Of a stretch of DNA of 64,000 nt, positions 15,365 through 23,386 are shown piece by piece (the stretch's first letter is position 1; every line of letters begins with the position of its first letter). The notes below the pieces were generated by a model. The model was not told where the DNA came from. It worked only from the letters and a program-made list of their open reading frames with translations, and searched no databases. This DNA is from Bifidobacterium breve (GTDB taxonomy: Bacteria > Actinomycetota > Thermoleophilia > Solirubrobacterales > Solirubrobacteraceae): assembly GCA_945878865.1 (NCBI GenBank), contig CAMCUD010000010.1:62001-126000 (forward strand), written 5' to 3'. The position numbers were made by a program, and so were the translations under genes.

Positions 15365-16561
15365 ATGTTCCATCGTGCACTGCGCGCGGTCGCCGTCGCC
15401 GCGCTCGTCCTGGTCGGCGCGCCCGCCGCCCACGCGGCGCCATGGCCGGTCACCCCGGGCAACGATCCGTTCTACGCCTCGCCCGCCGGGTTCGAGGCGG
15501 CGGCGCCGGGCACCGTCCTGAAGTCCCGGCGCACGCAGGCGCTGGCCTACGGGCTGCCGACCTCGCTGGCCGGCGTCGAGGCATGGCAGGTGCAGTTCCG
15601 GTCGACGGGCACGCGCGGCGAGCCGATCACCGCGGTGACGACCGTGCTGCGCCCCAGCGTCGCGCTGGCGCGCCGGCGGGCGCTGGTCAGCTACCAGACG
15701 GCGATGGACGCGGTGGCCCCGAAGTGCCGCCCCTCCTACGCGCTGCGCACGGGGACGGAGTACGAGGCCGGGCTCATGGCCGCCGCCCTCGCGCGCGGCT
15801 TCACGCTCTCGGTCCCCGACTTCGAGGGGCCGCGGGATGCATGGGGCGCCGGCCCGATCTCGGCGCAGATCACGCTTGACGGCATCCGCGCGGCGCTGCG
15901 GTTCGGCCCGGCCGGGCTCAGGGCGGACACGCCCGTGGGGCTCATCGGCTACTCCGGCGGCGGCCTGGCCAGCGGGTGGGCGGCCGAGCAGCAGGCACGC
16001 TACGCGCCGGAGCTCGCGGTGCGCGGCGTCGCGATGGGCGGCGTGCCGGCGGACCTCGGGCTCGTCCTGCGCACCGCGGACGGCGGGCCCTTCTCGAGCA
16101 TCCCGATCATCGCGGCGTTCGGCGCCGCGCGGGAGTACCCGGAGCTCGACCTCGACAGCTGGCTCAGCGATCGCGGACGCGGGCTCATGCACCACGTCAA
16201 CGAGATGTGCCGCGAGCAGCTTGCGCGGTGGCCGTTCGAGCGGCTGTCGCGCCTGTCGACGCAGGGGCCGCCGCTGGCGCTGCCCCAGGTCCAGCGGGTG
16301 CTGGCGGTCAACAGCCTCGGCCACGCCGTGCCGAGGGCGCCGGTCTACAACTACCACTCGCGGTTTGACCAGCTCGCCCCGGTCCGCGGCGCCGACGACC
16401 TCGTCGCCCGGTACTGCGCCGGCGGCGGCACGGTCGAGAAGGTGCGCAGCTCGGCGGGCGAGCACCTCATCTACGCGGCGGTGGGCGCGTTCGGCGGGCT
16501 GGACTTCCTCCAGCGGATGCTCTCCGGAGGCACGGCCAGGAGCAGCTGCGGCGGGATCTGA
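15365..16561 (+). CDS. Secreted lipase (secretory LIP family alpha/beta hydrolase)
   Basis: A 398-residue exported hydrolase. Residues 1-25 are a classical signal peptide (MFHRALRAVAV, then a hydrophobic core and AHA-A cleavage site). The mature protein matches the secretory lipase (LIP) family: GNDPFYASPAGFEAAAPGTVL at the N-terminus, the conserved VSYQTAMD block, and the nucleophile elbow GYSGGG with Ser197. Family knowledge places the catalytic Asp and His in the C-terminal third, where YNYHSRFDQLAPV and AGEHLIY are good candidates. It presumably cleaves esters of lipids or other acyl substrates outside the cell. It stands alone, 133 nt after the sugar operon and before the PucR regulator on the same strand. 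Confidence 0.88.
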   Translation: MFHRALRAVAVAALVLVGAPAAHAAPWPVTPGNDPFYASPAGFEAAAPGTVLKSRRTQALAYGLPTSLAGVEAWQVQFRSTGTRGEPITAVTTVLRPSVALARRRALVSYQTAMDAVAPKCRPSYALRTGTEYEAGLMAAALARGFTLSVPDFEGPRDAWGAGPISAQITLDGIRAALRFGPAGLRADTPVGLIGYSGGGLASGWAAEQQARYAPELAVRGVAMGGVPADLGLVLRTADGGPFSSIPIIAAFGAAREYPELDLDSWLSDRGRGLMHHVNEMCREQLARWPFERLSRLSTQGPPLALPQVQRVLAVNSLGHAVPRAPVYNYHSRFDQLAPVRGADDLVARYCAGGGTVEKVRSSAGEHLIYAAVGAFGGLDFLQRMLSGGTARSSCGGI

Positions 16562-16571
16562 GCGCCGCCGG

Positions 16572-16577
16572 TAGGGT
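16572..16577 (+). promoter_or_regulatory. Candidate -10 element for the PucR-family gene
   Basis: TAGGGT fits the -10 consensus TAnnnT and ends 10 nt before ATG 16588, consistent with a leaderless or near-leaderless transcript. No Shine-Dalgarno sequence is seen between them. Confidence 0.4.
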
Positions 16578-16587
16578 CGCGGGCGGG

Positions 16588-17733
16588 ATGGAGGCGCAGG
16601 ACTCGTCGCTCGACGCCCACACCATCCGGGTGCTCGAGGACCACAGGGAGGAGCTGCTCGCGCGCATCGTCGGGCGCCTCACGGCGCTCGGCGGCGCCTA
16701 CGCCGCCATCCCGAGCGACGAGCTCGCGGCTGCGGCGTCGGGGATGGTCGACGCCGCGATCGGCGTCCTGGCCGAGCAGCGCGGCCCCGAGCAGGGCGAG
16801 CTCGAGCATGCGGCCTTCCTCGGCGAGCTGCGCGCCCGTCAGGGCGTCCCGCTGGACCAGGTCCTGCGGGCAGTGCAGATCTCCGCGCGCGAGGCGCTCG
16901 ACCTCATGGGCGACGTCGCCGGGCCGACCGGGCTCGACGCCCCGCGGACCATCGCGCTCACCGTGCGGCTCTGGGACTGGATCGACGTGGTGTCGGCGCA
17001 CATGGCGCAGGCCCACCGGCGGGTCGAGCTCGCCAACGCCAGGCGGGATCAGCAGCAGCGCGTGAGCTTCGTCCACGCGCTCGTGACGGGGACGCTCGGC
17101 ACCGGCGCCCTGGAGGAAGCCGCGGCGGGCTTCGGCCTCGACCCGCGCGCGCGGCACGTCGTCGTCTGCGTGCGCCCCGACCCAGCGCATCCCCCGGAGG
17201 TCCTCGAGCGGCTGCTGCTGCCGTCGACGTGGTCGGTCGGCCTGACCGCGCAGGTCGGGGAGGACCTGCTCGCCGTGCTGCCTGCCGAGGCCGCGGTCCC
17301 GACCGTGCCGGTGACCGCCGGGATCGGCAGTGCGGTGGCGCTGCCGGCGCTCCCGCGCTCGCATCGCGACGCCCTCCGGGCGCGGGAGACGGCCGCCGCG
17401 TTCGGACGGGCCGGGGCGCACCGTCTCGAGGACCTCGTGCTTCCCGCCGCGGTGCTCGCCGAGGAGACGCTCACCGACATCCTCGTCGCGCGGCACGTCA
17501 CGCCGCTGCGTGAGCTCGGCGCGTTCGGCGAGGACCTGCTCGACTCGCTGCGGGCCTACCTCGCGCACGACTTCAACGTCGAGGCCGCCGCGCGGGAGCT
17601 CGGCGTGCACGCCAACACCCTGCGCCACCGGCTCGCGCGCGCGGAGGAGACGACGGGCGCGAGCCTGCGCCGTGCGGAGTCGCTCGCCGAGGTCTGGTGG
17701 GCGCTGACGGCCGAGGCGCAGTCGCTCAGCTGA
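16588..17733 (+). CDS. PucR-family transcriptional regulator
   Basis: A 381-residue regulator of the PucR/CdaR type. An N-terminal helical region (about 15-130) resembles the RsbRD-like N-terminal domain often found in actinobacterial members (HREELLARIVGRLTAL, QGVPLDQVLRAVQISAREAL). A GGDEF-like/CdaR linker region follows. The C-terminal PucR helix-turn-helix (about 310-370) contains RAYLAHDFNVEAAARELGVH and ANTLRHRLARAEETTG. Such proteins respond to small metabolites; the effector and target are unknown. The neighbouring secreted lipase, 26 nt upstream on the same strand, could be co-regulated. The 3' end overlaps the convergent hrpA gene by 8 nt. Confidence 0.88.
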   Translation: MEAQDSSLDAHTIRVLEDHREELLARIVGRLTALGGAYAAIPSDELAAAASGMVDAAIGVLAEQRGPEQGELEHAAFLGELRARQGVPLDQVLRAVQISAREALDLMGDVAGPTGLDAPRTIALTVRLWDWIDVVSAHMAQAHRRVELANARRDQQQRVSFVHALVTGTLGTGALEEAAAGFGLDPRARHVVVCVRPDPAHPPEVLERLLLPSTWSVGLTAQVGEDLLAVLPAEAAVPTVPVTAGIGSAVALPALPRSHRDALRARETAAAFGRAGAHRLEDLVLPAAVLAEETLTDILVARHVTPLRELGAFGEDLLDSLRAYLAHDFNVEAAARELGVHANTLRHRLARAEETTGASLRRAESLAEVWWALTAEAQSLS

Positions 17734-20700
17734 GCAGCCGGCGCACGCGCTTGGCCGACGGCGTCCCCTGCGTCTTGACGCCGGGCGCGAGCTGCGCGAC
17801 GCGCAGCTCCTCGATGGCCCAGCGCGCCTCGACGAGCGACGCCGGCCGCGGCTGACCCTGCGGGATGAGCCCGACCTTCGCGCGCAGCTCCTCCTCGAGC
17901 TCGGCGATCGCGCGCATCCGGTCACGATCCGACGCGGCGCTGTCGGGCAGGCGCTGGAGCCGGACGGCTGCCCCTTTGAGATAGCGGACCAGGTCAGGCA
18001 GCCGCTGCGCGCCGGTCGCCGCCAGGAATCCCGGGAACACCAGGCGGCCGAGCTGGCGGTGGACGTCCTCGCGGATGTCGGCGAGGGCCGGCGCGGCGCG
18101 CTCGTCGAGCATGTGCGCCACCTCGCGGTCCGCGTCGAGGATGCGCACGAGCCAGTCGACGACCTGCGCCGTCGCGGCGTTCAGCCGGGCGCCGACGTGG
18201 GCGCGCAGGGCCTCGTACGCGGCGCGATCCCACGGCGGGCCTCCGCCGTGGTCGATGAGCGCGTCGACTGCGCAGGCCGTCGCGTCGGCGAGGACGGCGT
18301 CGAGGCTCCCGTGGGGTGCGGCGGCGAGCGTGAGCTGGGCACTGCCGCTCAGTCCGCGCTGCACGTGCCTGGCCGGCGATGGAAGCTCGAGGAGCAGCAG
18401 CCGACGGATGGCCCGCGCGTGCGCCGCCGCCTGGGCGGCCGGCGTGTCGAACACCCGGACGCCGACGGTCGCATGCTCGTCGACCAGCGCCGGGAATCCC
18501 TGGACCGCACCGGCCGTCCCCGGGAGCTCGACGGTGCGGGGCGGGTCCTCGTCGGGCCAGCCCGTCAGGCCGGTCTCCTCGACGTCGACGGTGATCGCCG
18601 CGAGCTCCTCGCGCAGCGCCGGGGCCAGGCGCTCCTGCAACGCCTTGAGGTCCTTGTCCTGGTCGAGCGGCCGTCCGTCGCGGTCTTCGGCGCGGAACGT
18701 CACGCGCAGATGCGGCGGCAGGCCCGCGAGGTCCCAGGCGCCGGGGGCGACACGGACCCCGCGCGCGGCCGCGAGCTCGCGGCTCAGCGCGTCGCGCAGC
18801 GGCTCGCCGCGCGACGGCAGCCGCTCCAGGACGTCCTGCGCGACGTCCGCCACCGGCGCGAGCGCGCGCCGCTGGTCCTTGGGCAGCGCGCGCAGAAGCG
18901 CGGTGATGAGCTCCAGGCGCATCGCGGGGACGAGCCACTCGAATCCGGCGGCGCGCAGCCGTGGCAGGTCCTCGATCGGGACGTGGACGGTCACGCCGTC
19001 GTCGGCCTCGCCGGGCGCGAACTTGTAGCTCAGAGCCAGCTCGAGGTCGCCCTGGCGCCAGCGCGACGGCCGGCCCCCGGCCTGCAGCGACGCGGCGGCC
19101 TCCGGCCGGATGAGCAGCGGCCCGTCGTAGGTCAGGAGGTCGGGGTCGGCGCGCCGCGCGTCCTTCCACCAGCGGTCGAAGTCCCGGCCCGACGCGACGT
19201 CCGCGGGCACGCGCGCGTCGAAGAACGCCACGAGCGTGTCGTCGTCGACGAGCAGATCGCGGCGGCGCAGGCGGTCCTCCAGCGCCTCGACTTCCCGGAT
19301 GATCCGGTCGTTCTCCTCCAGGAACGCGTGGTGCGAGGGCCAGTCGCGTTCCACGAGCGCCTTGCGCAGGAAGATCGCGCGCGCCCCGGCGAGGTCGGTG
19401 CGGGCGTACGGCACCGCGCGGCCCGAGACGATGGGCAGCCCGTACAGCGAGACGCGCTCGGTCGCGACGACCTGCCCGCGCCGGGCCTCCCACCGGGGCT
19501 CCTCCACCGTGCGGGTGACGAGGTGCTCGGCGAGCGGCTCGATCCAGCGCGGCTCGATCTTCGCCGCGGTGCGGGCGAACAGCCGGGAGGTCTCCACGAG
19601 CTCTGCGGCCATGACCCACGTCGGTGGCTTCCTGGCCAGCACCGACCCGGGGAACAGGGCGAACCGCGCGCCGCGGGCGCCCTGGAACTCCCGTCGCCGC
19701 ACGTCGAGCAGGCCGACGTGGCTCAGCAGGCCCGACAGCAGCGCGCGGTGGATCTCCGCGGGCTCGGCCGGCTGCTGGTTGCGCCGGACGCCCACCTCCT
19801 TCGCGGCGCGGCGCAGCTGCGCGACGAGGTCCTGCCACTCGCGGATGCGCAGGTAGTGCAGGTACTCCTTGCGGCAGCGGCGGCGAAACGCGCTGCCCGA
19901 CAGCGCGCGCTGCTGCTCGCCGACGTAGCGCCAGAGGTTGAGGTAGGCGAGGAAGTCCGACCGCTCGTCGGCGAACCGCGCGTGCTGCTCGTCGGCGGCC
20001 TGACGATGCTCGGCCGGGCGCTCGCGCGGATCCTGGATCGACAGCGCCGCGGCGATGACGATGACCTCGTCGGCACACCCGCGCTCCCCGGCCTCGAGCA
20101 CCATCCGCGCCATCCGCGGGTCGACCGGCAGCCGGGCGAGCTTGCGGCCGAGACCGGTCAGCTCACCGGCGCGGTCCAGCGCGCCCAGCTCGGTGAGCAG
20201 GAGGACGCCGTCGCGGACCTGCCGCGCGTCGGGCGGCTCCATGAACGGGAAGTCCTCGATCGACCCGAGGCCGAGAGCCGCCGCCTGGAGGATGACCCCA
20301 GCCAGGCTGGTGCGCAGGATCTCCGGATCGGTGAAGGGCGGGCGCTCGGCGAAGTCGTCCTCGCTGTAGAGGCGGATGGCGATGCCGTCACTCGTGCGGC
20401 CGCAACGCCCGGAGCGCTGGTTCGCCGACGCCTGGCTGATCGGCTCGATCGGCAGGCGCTGGACCTTCAATCGCGCGCTGTACCGGCTGATCCGCGCGGT
20501 ACCGGGATCGACGACGTAGCGGATGCCGGGGACCGTCAGCGAGGTCTCCGCGACATTCGTGGCGAGGACGACGCGGCGCTGCGTGTGCGCCTGGAAGACC
20601 CGCTGCTGCTCGGCGCTCGAGAGCCGCGCGTACAGCGGCAGGATCTCCAGTGTGTCCCCGAAGCGCCCACGCAGCGCGTCGGCGGTGTCGCGGATCTCCC

Positions 20701-21604
20701 GCTCGCCGGAGAGGAACACGAGGGTGTCTCCCGGCGCGGCGCGCTGAAGCTCCTCCACGGCATCGCCGATCGCCGTGACCTGGTCGCGCTCGAGCGTCTC
20801 CTCGCCGTCGGCGGGGTCGAGCTCCACCGGGCGGTAGCGCACCTCCACGGGGAACGTCCGCCCGGAGACCTCGACGATCGGGGCGTCGCCGAAGTGGCGG
20901 CTGAACTGCTCGGGGTCGATCGTCGCGCTGGTGACGATGACCTTGAGATCCGGGCGCTTGGGCAGGATCCGCTTGAGGTAGCCGAGCAGGAAGTCGATGT
21001 TCAGGCTGCGTTCGTGCGCCTCGTCGACGATGAGCGTGTCGTAGCGGCGCAGCAGCGGGTCGCGGTCGATCTGGGCGAGCAGCAGGCCGTCGGTCATGAG
21101 CTGGACGAGCGTGTCGTCGCGCGTGCGGTCCTGGAAGCGGATCGCGTAGCCGACCGCCGAGCCGAGCGGGACGCCGAGCTCCTCAGCGATGCGGTCGGCG
21201 ACGGTCCGCGCGGCCAGGCGGCGGGGCTGGGTGTGGCCGATGAGCCCGCGGACCCCGCGGCCGAGCTCGAGGCAGAGCTTCGGCAGCTGCGTCGTCTTGC
21301 CCGACCCGGTCTCGCCCGCGACGATCGTCACCTGGTTGGCGGCGATGACCTCGAGCAGCTCCTCGCGCCGCGCGCTCACCGGCAGCGCCTCGGGGTACGA
21401 GACGGGCGGGACCGCCTCCCGACGCTGCGTGACGCGCCGCTCGGCCGCGTCGAGCTCGGCCAGCAGCGCGGTCAGCCCGGCACCGCGCGCGTCGTCGTCG
21501 CCGATGCGCCGCACCTTGTCCAGGCGCCGGCGCAGGCGGTGCTCGTCGCGCAGGGTGAGCTCGGCGAGGCGGGGGCGCAGGTCGGTGACGTCCGGCGAAG
21601 CCAC
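17726..21604 (-). CDS. hrpA: ATP-dependent RNA helicase HrpA
   Basis: A 1292-residue DEAH-box helicase matching HrpA in length and order. Walker A GETGSGKTTQ lies at residues 97-106, DEAH at 194-197 (LIVDEAHERS), motif III as VTSATI and motif VI around QRSGRCGR. After the helicase core come the HA2/ratchet and OB-fold regions, then the long C-terminal DUF3418 region characteristic of HrpA. A short helical N-terminus (RLRRRLDKVRR) is also typical. HrpA unwinds RNA and has been tied to mRNA processing and rescue of stalled or collided ribosomes. It is a stand-alone gene here; its 3' end overlaps the pucR-type gene. Confidence 0.95.
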   Translation of the reverse strand: MASPDVTDLRPRLAELTLRDEHRLRRRLDKVRRIGDDDARGAGLTALLAELDAAERRVTQRREAVPPVSYPEALPVSARREELLEVIAANQVTIVAGETGSGKTTQLPKLCLELGRGVRGLIGHTQPRRLAARTVADRIAEELGVPLGSAVGYAIRFQDRTRDDTLVQLMTDGLLLAQIDRDPLLRRYDTLIVDEAHERSLNIDFLLGYLKRILPKRPDLKVIVTSATIDPEQFSRHFGDAPIVEVSGRTFPVEVRYRPVELDPADGEETLERDQVTAIGDAVEELQRAAPGDTLVFLSGEREIRDTADALRGRFGDTLEILPLYARLSSAEQQRVFQAHTQRRVVLATNVAETSLTVPGIRYVVDPGTARISRYSARLKVQRLPIEPISQASANQRSGRCGRTSDGIAIRLYSEDDFAERPPFTDPEILRTSLAGVILQAAALGLGSIEDFPFMEPPDARQVRDGVLLLTELGALDRAGELTGLGRKLARLPVDPRMARMVLEAGERGCADEVIVIAAALSIQDPRERPAEHRQAADEQHARFADERSDFLAYLNLWRYVGEQQRALSGSAFRRRCRKEYLHYLRIREWQDLVAQLRRAAKEVGVRRNQQPAEPAEIHRALLSGLLSHVGLLDVRRREFQGARGARFALFPGSVLARKPPTWVMAAELVETSRLFARTAAKIEPRWIEPLAEHLVTRTVEEPRWEARRGQVVATERVSLYGLPIVSGRAVPYARTDLAGARAIFLRKALVERDWPSHHAFLEENDRIIREVEALEDRLRRRDLLVDDDTLVAFFDARVPADVASGRDFDRWWKDARRADPDLLTYDGPLLIRPEAAASLQAGGRPSRWRQGDLELALSYKFAPGEADDGVTVHVPIEDLPRLRAAGFEWLVPAMRLELITALLRALPKDQRRALAPVADVAQDVLERLPSRGEPLRDALSRELAAARGVRVAPGAWDLAGLPPHLRVTFRAEDRDGRPLDQDKDLKALQERLAPALREELAAITVDVEETGLTGWPDEDPPRTVELPGTAGAVQGFPALVDEHATVGVRVFDTPAAQAAAHARAIRRLLLLELPSPARHVQRGLSGSAQLTLAAAPHGSLDAVLADATACAVDALIDHGGGPPWDRAAYEALRAHVGARLNAATAQVVDWLVRILDADREVAHMLDERAAPALADIREDVHRQLGRLVFPGFLAATGAQRLPDLVRYLKGAAVRLQRLPDSAASDRDRMRAIAELEEELRAKVGLIPQGQPRPASLVEARWAIEELRVAQLAPGVKTQGTPSAKRVRRLLS

Positions 21605-21633
21605 CCGGAGGAGACTAGGTTTCGCGCGCGGAG

Positions 21634-22092
21634 CTACGCCGGGGGCTCGCCCTTGGCCTGCCGCTCGGCGCGCACGGCCTCACGTTCGGCCAGGCGGTTG
21701 CGCCGCCGCAGCTGCGCCTCGCGCTCGCGCCGCGCGTCCTCGTCGGAGACGCACTCCAGAGGCGGGACCTCCGCGGGGGCCCCGCCGGCGTCGAGCGAGA
21801 CCATCGTGAGGTACGCGCTGTTCGTGTGCCGGATCTCGCCGGTCCGCGGGTTCTCGGCCTCGACCCGCACGCCGACCTCCATCGACGTGCGCCAGGCCGC
21901 GTTGACCCGCGCGCGGAACGTGACGAGATCGCCGATGTTCACCGGGACGAGGAACGTCATCCGGTCGACGCCCGCCGTCACGACGCGCCGGCGGCTGTGG
22001 CGGATGGCGGCGAGCCCCGCCGCCTCGTCGACGAGCTTCATGATCGTGCCGCCGTGGATGAACCCCGCGGCGTTGGCGTCGCCGACGCCCAT
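21634..22092 (-). CDS. Hotdog-fold acyl-CoA thioesterase
   Basis: A 152-residue single-domain thioesterase of the YciA/BACH type. The hotdog helix with the active-site segment GFIHGGTIMKLVDEAAGLAA is at residues 10-29, followed by MTFLVPVNIGDLVTFRARV and VRVEAENPRTGEIRHTNSAYL. The C-terminal 35 residues are highly charged (Arg/Glu). It hydrolyses acyl-CoA thioesters, probably of broad chain length. The ATG at 22092 has no good Shine-Dalgarno. The frame is open for about 15 codons upstream (PDDTSSILSHW), and that stretch resembles the N-terminus seen in relatives, but it offers no standard start codon. It lies 52 nt downstream of the M50 protease gene on the same strand. Confidence 0.85.
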   Translation of the reverse strand: MGVGDANAAGFIHGGTIMKLVDEAAGLAAIRHSRRRVVTAGVDRMTFLVPVNIGDLVTFRARVNAAWRTSMEVGVRVEAENPRTGEIRHTNSAYLTMVSLDAGGAPAEVPPLECVSDEDARREREAQLRRRNRLAEREAVRAERQAKGEPPA

Positions 22093-22144
22093 CCAGTGGG
22101 ACAGGATCGAGGAGGTGTCGTCCGGGGTCGCGATGGCGGGGAGG

Positions 22145-23284
22145 CTACTTCGGCGCGGGGACGCCGGCCTCCGGCTGTCGGTCTCCGAGTTCGAGGATGC
22201 GCATGACGTCCGTGCTCGACAGCAGCCCCGCGAGGCGCCCCTCGGCGTCGGTCACGAGCGCACGCCGCACCGGGTCGGAGAGGAGCGCCGGCCACGCGTC
22301 CTCGAGCGGCTGGTCGGGCGCGAGGACGAGGATGTCGCGCAGCCGGTGGCGATGGTCGGCGACGTGCTCGGTCGCCCACGCGGAGCGCGCGACACCGGCG
22401 GCGTCGCGGAAGGTCACGAGCCCGGTCGGGCGGCCGTCGTCGACGACCGGGTACGCCGTGTGGCGGTGGTGCAGGAACACGTCGTCGACGAACGCCTGGA
22501 TCGACCGCTCCCCGTCGACCGTGACGGGGTGGGGGATCATCGCGTCGGCGACCCGCAGGCCGGCGAGCGCCGCGCGGGCCGTGACCTCGGCGGCCTCGGC
22601 CTCCGCCGCGGCGACGAGGAACCAGCCGATGAAGACGAACCAGATGCCGCCGATCACCGCGCCGGTGATCGCGAGCAGCAGGCCGCCGATGATCAGCATC
22701 TGCCCGAAGCCGCGGCCGAACCCGGCCGCCAGCCGCGTCGCCTCCCGTTCGTCGTGTCTGCGCGCCCACAGCGCCGACCGCAGCACGCGGCCACCGTCCA
22801 GCGGGAACGCCGGGAGGAGGTTGAACGCCAGGAGCAGGAGGTTGATGTAGCCCAGCCAGTGCAAGGTGCCGTCCACCGCCGCGGGGAGCGGGACGAGCAC
22901 CGACGTCGCGAGGAACGCGATGCCGAGCACCAGCGTCACGAGCGGCCCGGCGATCGCGATCCGGAACTCCGCGCCCGCGGACGGGAAGTGCCCGGCGAAC
23001 CTCGCCACGCCGCCGAACACCCACAGCGTGATGCCGTCGATCTGCATGTGCTCGCGCTGGGCCTGCAGCGCGTGGCCCAATTCGTGCAGCAGCAGCGTCG
23101 CGAAGAACACCGGGACGGCGACGAGCGCCATGGCGAGGTACGTCGCGTCGGAGAGCCCCGGATTGGTCTCGGGGAACACGCCGCCGGCCAGCGACCACGT
23201 GATGAGCGCGACGACGACGAGCCAGCTCCAGTGGATGCCGATCTCGATGCCGGCGACGCGACCCAGGCGGAACGTGGAGGTCAT
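22145..23284 (-). CDS. Site-2 protease family (M50) protein with CBS domain pair, Rip3-like
   Basis: A 379-residue polytopic membrane metalloprotease. Zinc ligands are in the first motif HELGH (His67, Glu68, His71), and the second motif NLLPAFPLDGGRVL contributes Asp163. Six or so hydrophobic segments cover residues 15-245. The C-terminal part (about 250-370) is a tandem CBS pair (AMIPHPVTVDGERS, DILVLAPDQPLEDAW, then DAEGRLAGLLSSTDVMRI). Family knowledge: M50-CBS proteins cut within membranes and the CBS pair senses nucleotides. The mycobacterial relative Rip3 (Rv2625c) belongs to the hypoxia-responsive Dos regulon. Here the gene is divergent from a DosS-like kinase, 102 nt away, which fits a shared role, though that is inference. 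Confidence 0.9.
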   Translation of the reverse strand: MTSTFRLGRVAGIEIGIHWSWLVVVALITWSLAGGVFPETNPGLSDATYLAMALVAVPVFFATLLLHELGHALQAQREHMQIDGITLWVFGGVARFAGHFPSAGAEFRIAIAGPLVTLVLGIAFLATSVLVPLPAAVDGTLHWLGYINLLLLAFNLLPAFPLDGGRVLRSALWARRHDEREATRLAAGFGRGFGQMLIIGGLLLAITGAVIGGIWFVFIGWFLVAAAEAEAAEVTARAALAGLRVADAMIPHPVTVDGERSIQAFVDDVFLHHRHTAYPVVDDGRPTGLVTFRDAAGVARSAWATEHVADHRHRLRDILVLAPDQPLEDAWPALLSDPVRRALVTDAEGRLAGLLSSTDVMRILELGDRQPEAGVPAPK

Positions 23285-23386
23285 GGCCCGATCATCACCG
23301 CTGGACGCCGCGTCGTCATCCGGAGTTTCCCGGAGGACCGTGACGCCTGGACGACCGGTCCCGGTAACGTTGGCGCCGAGCCGGCC

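Noticed and set aside
18059-23386. A plus-strand frame open for more than 1700 codons ahead of the kinase start
   Set aside because: It is antisense to hrpA, the thioesterase and the M50 protease and has Arg/Asp/Val-rich composition typical of antisense frames in GC-rich DNA. Only the part from 23387 encodes recognisable GAF and kinase domains.
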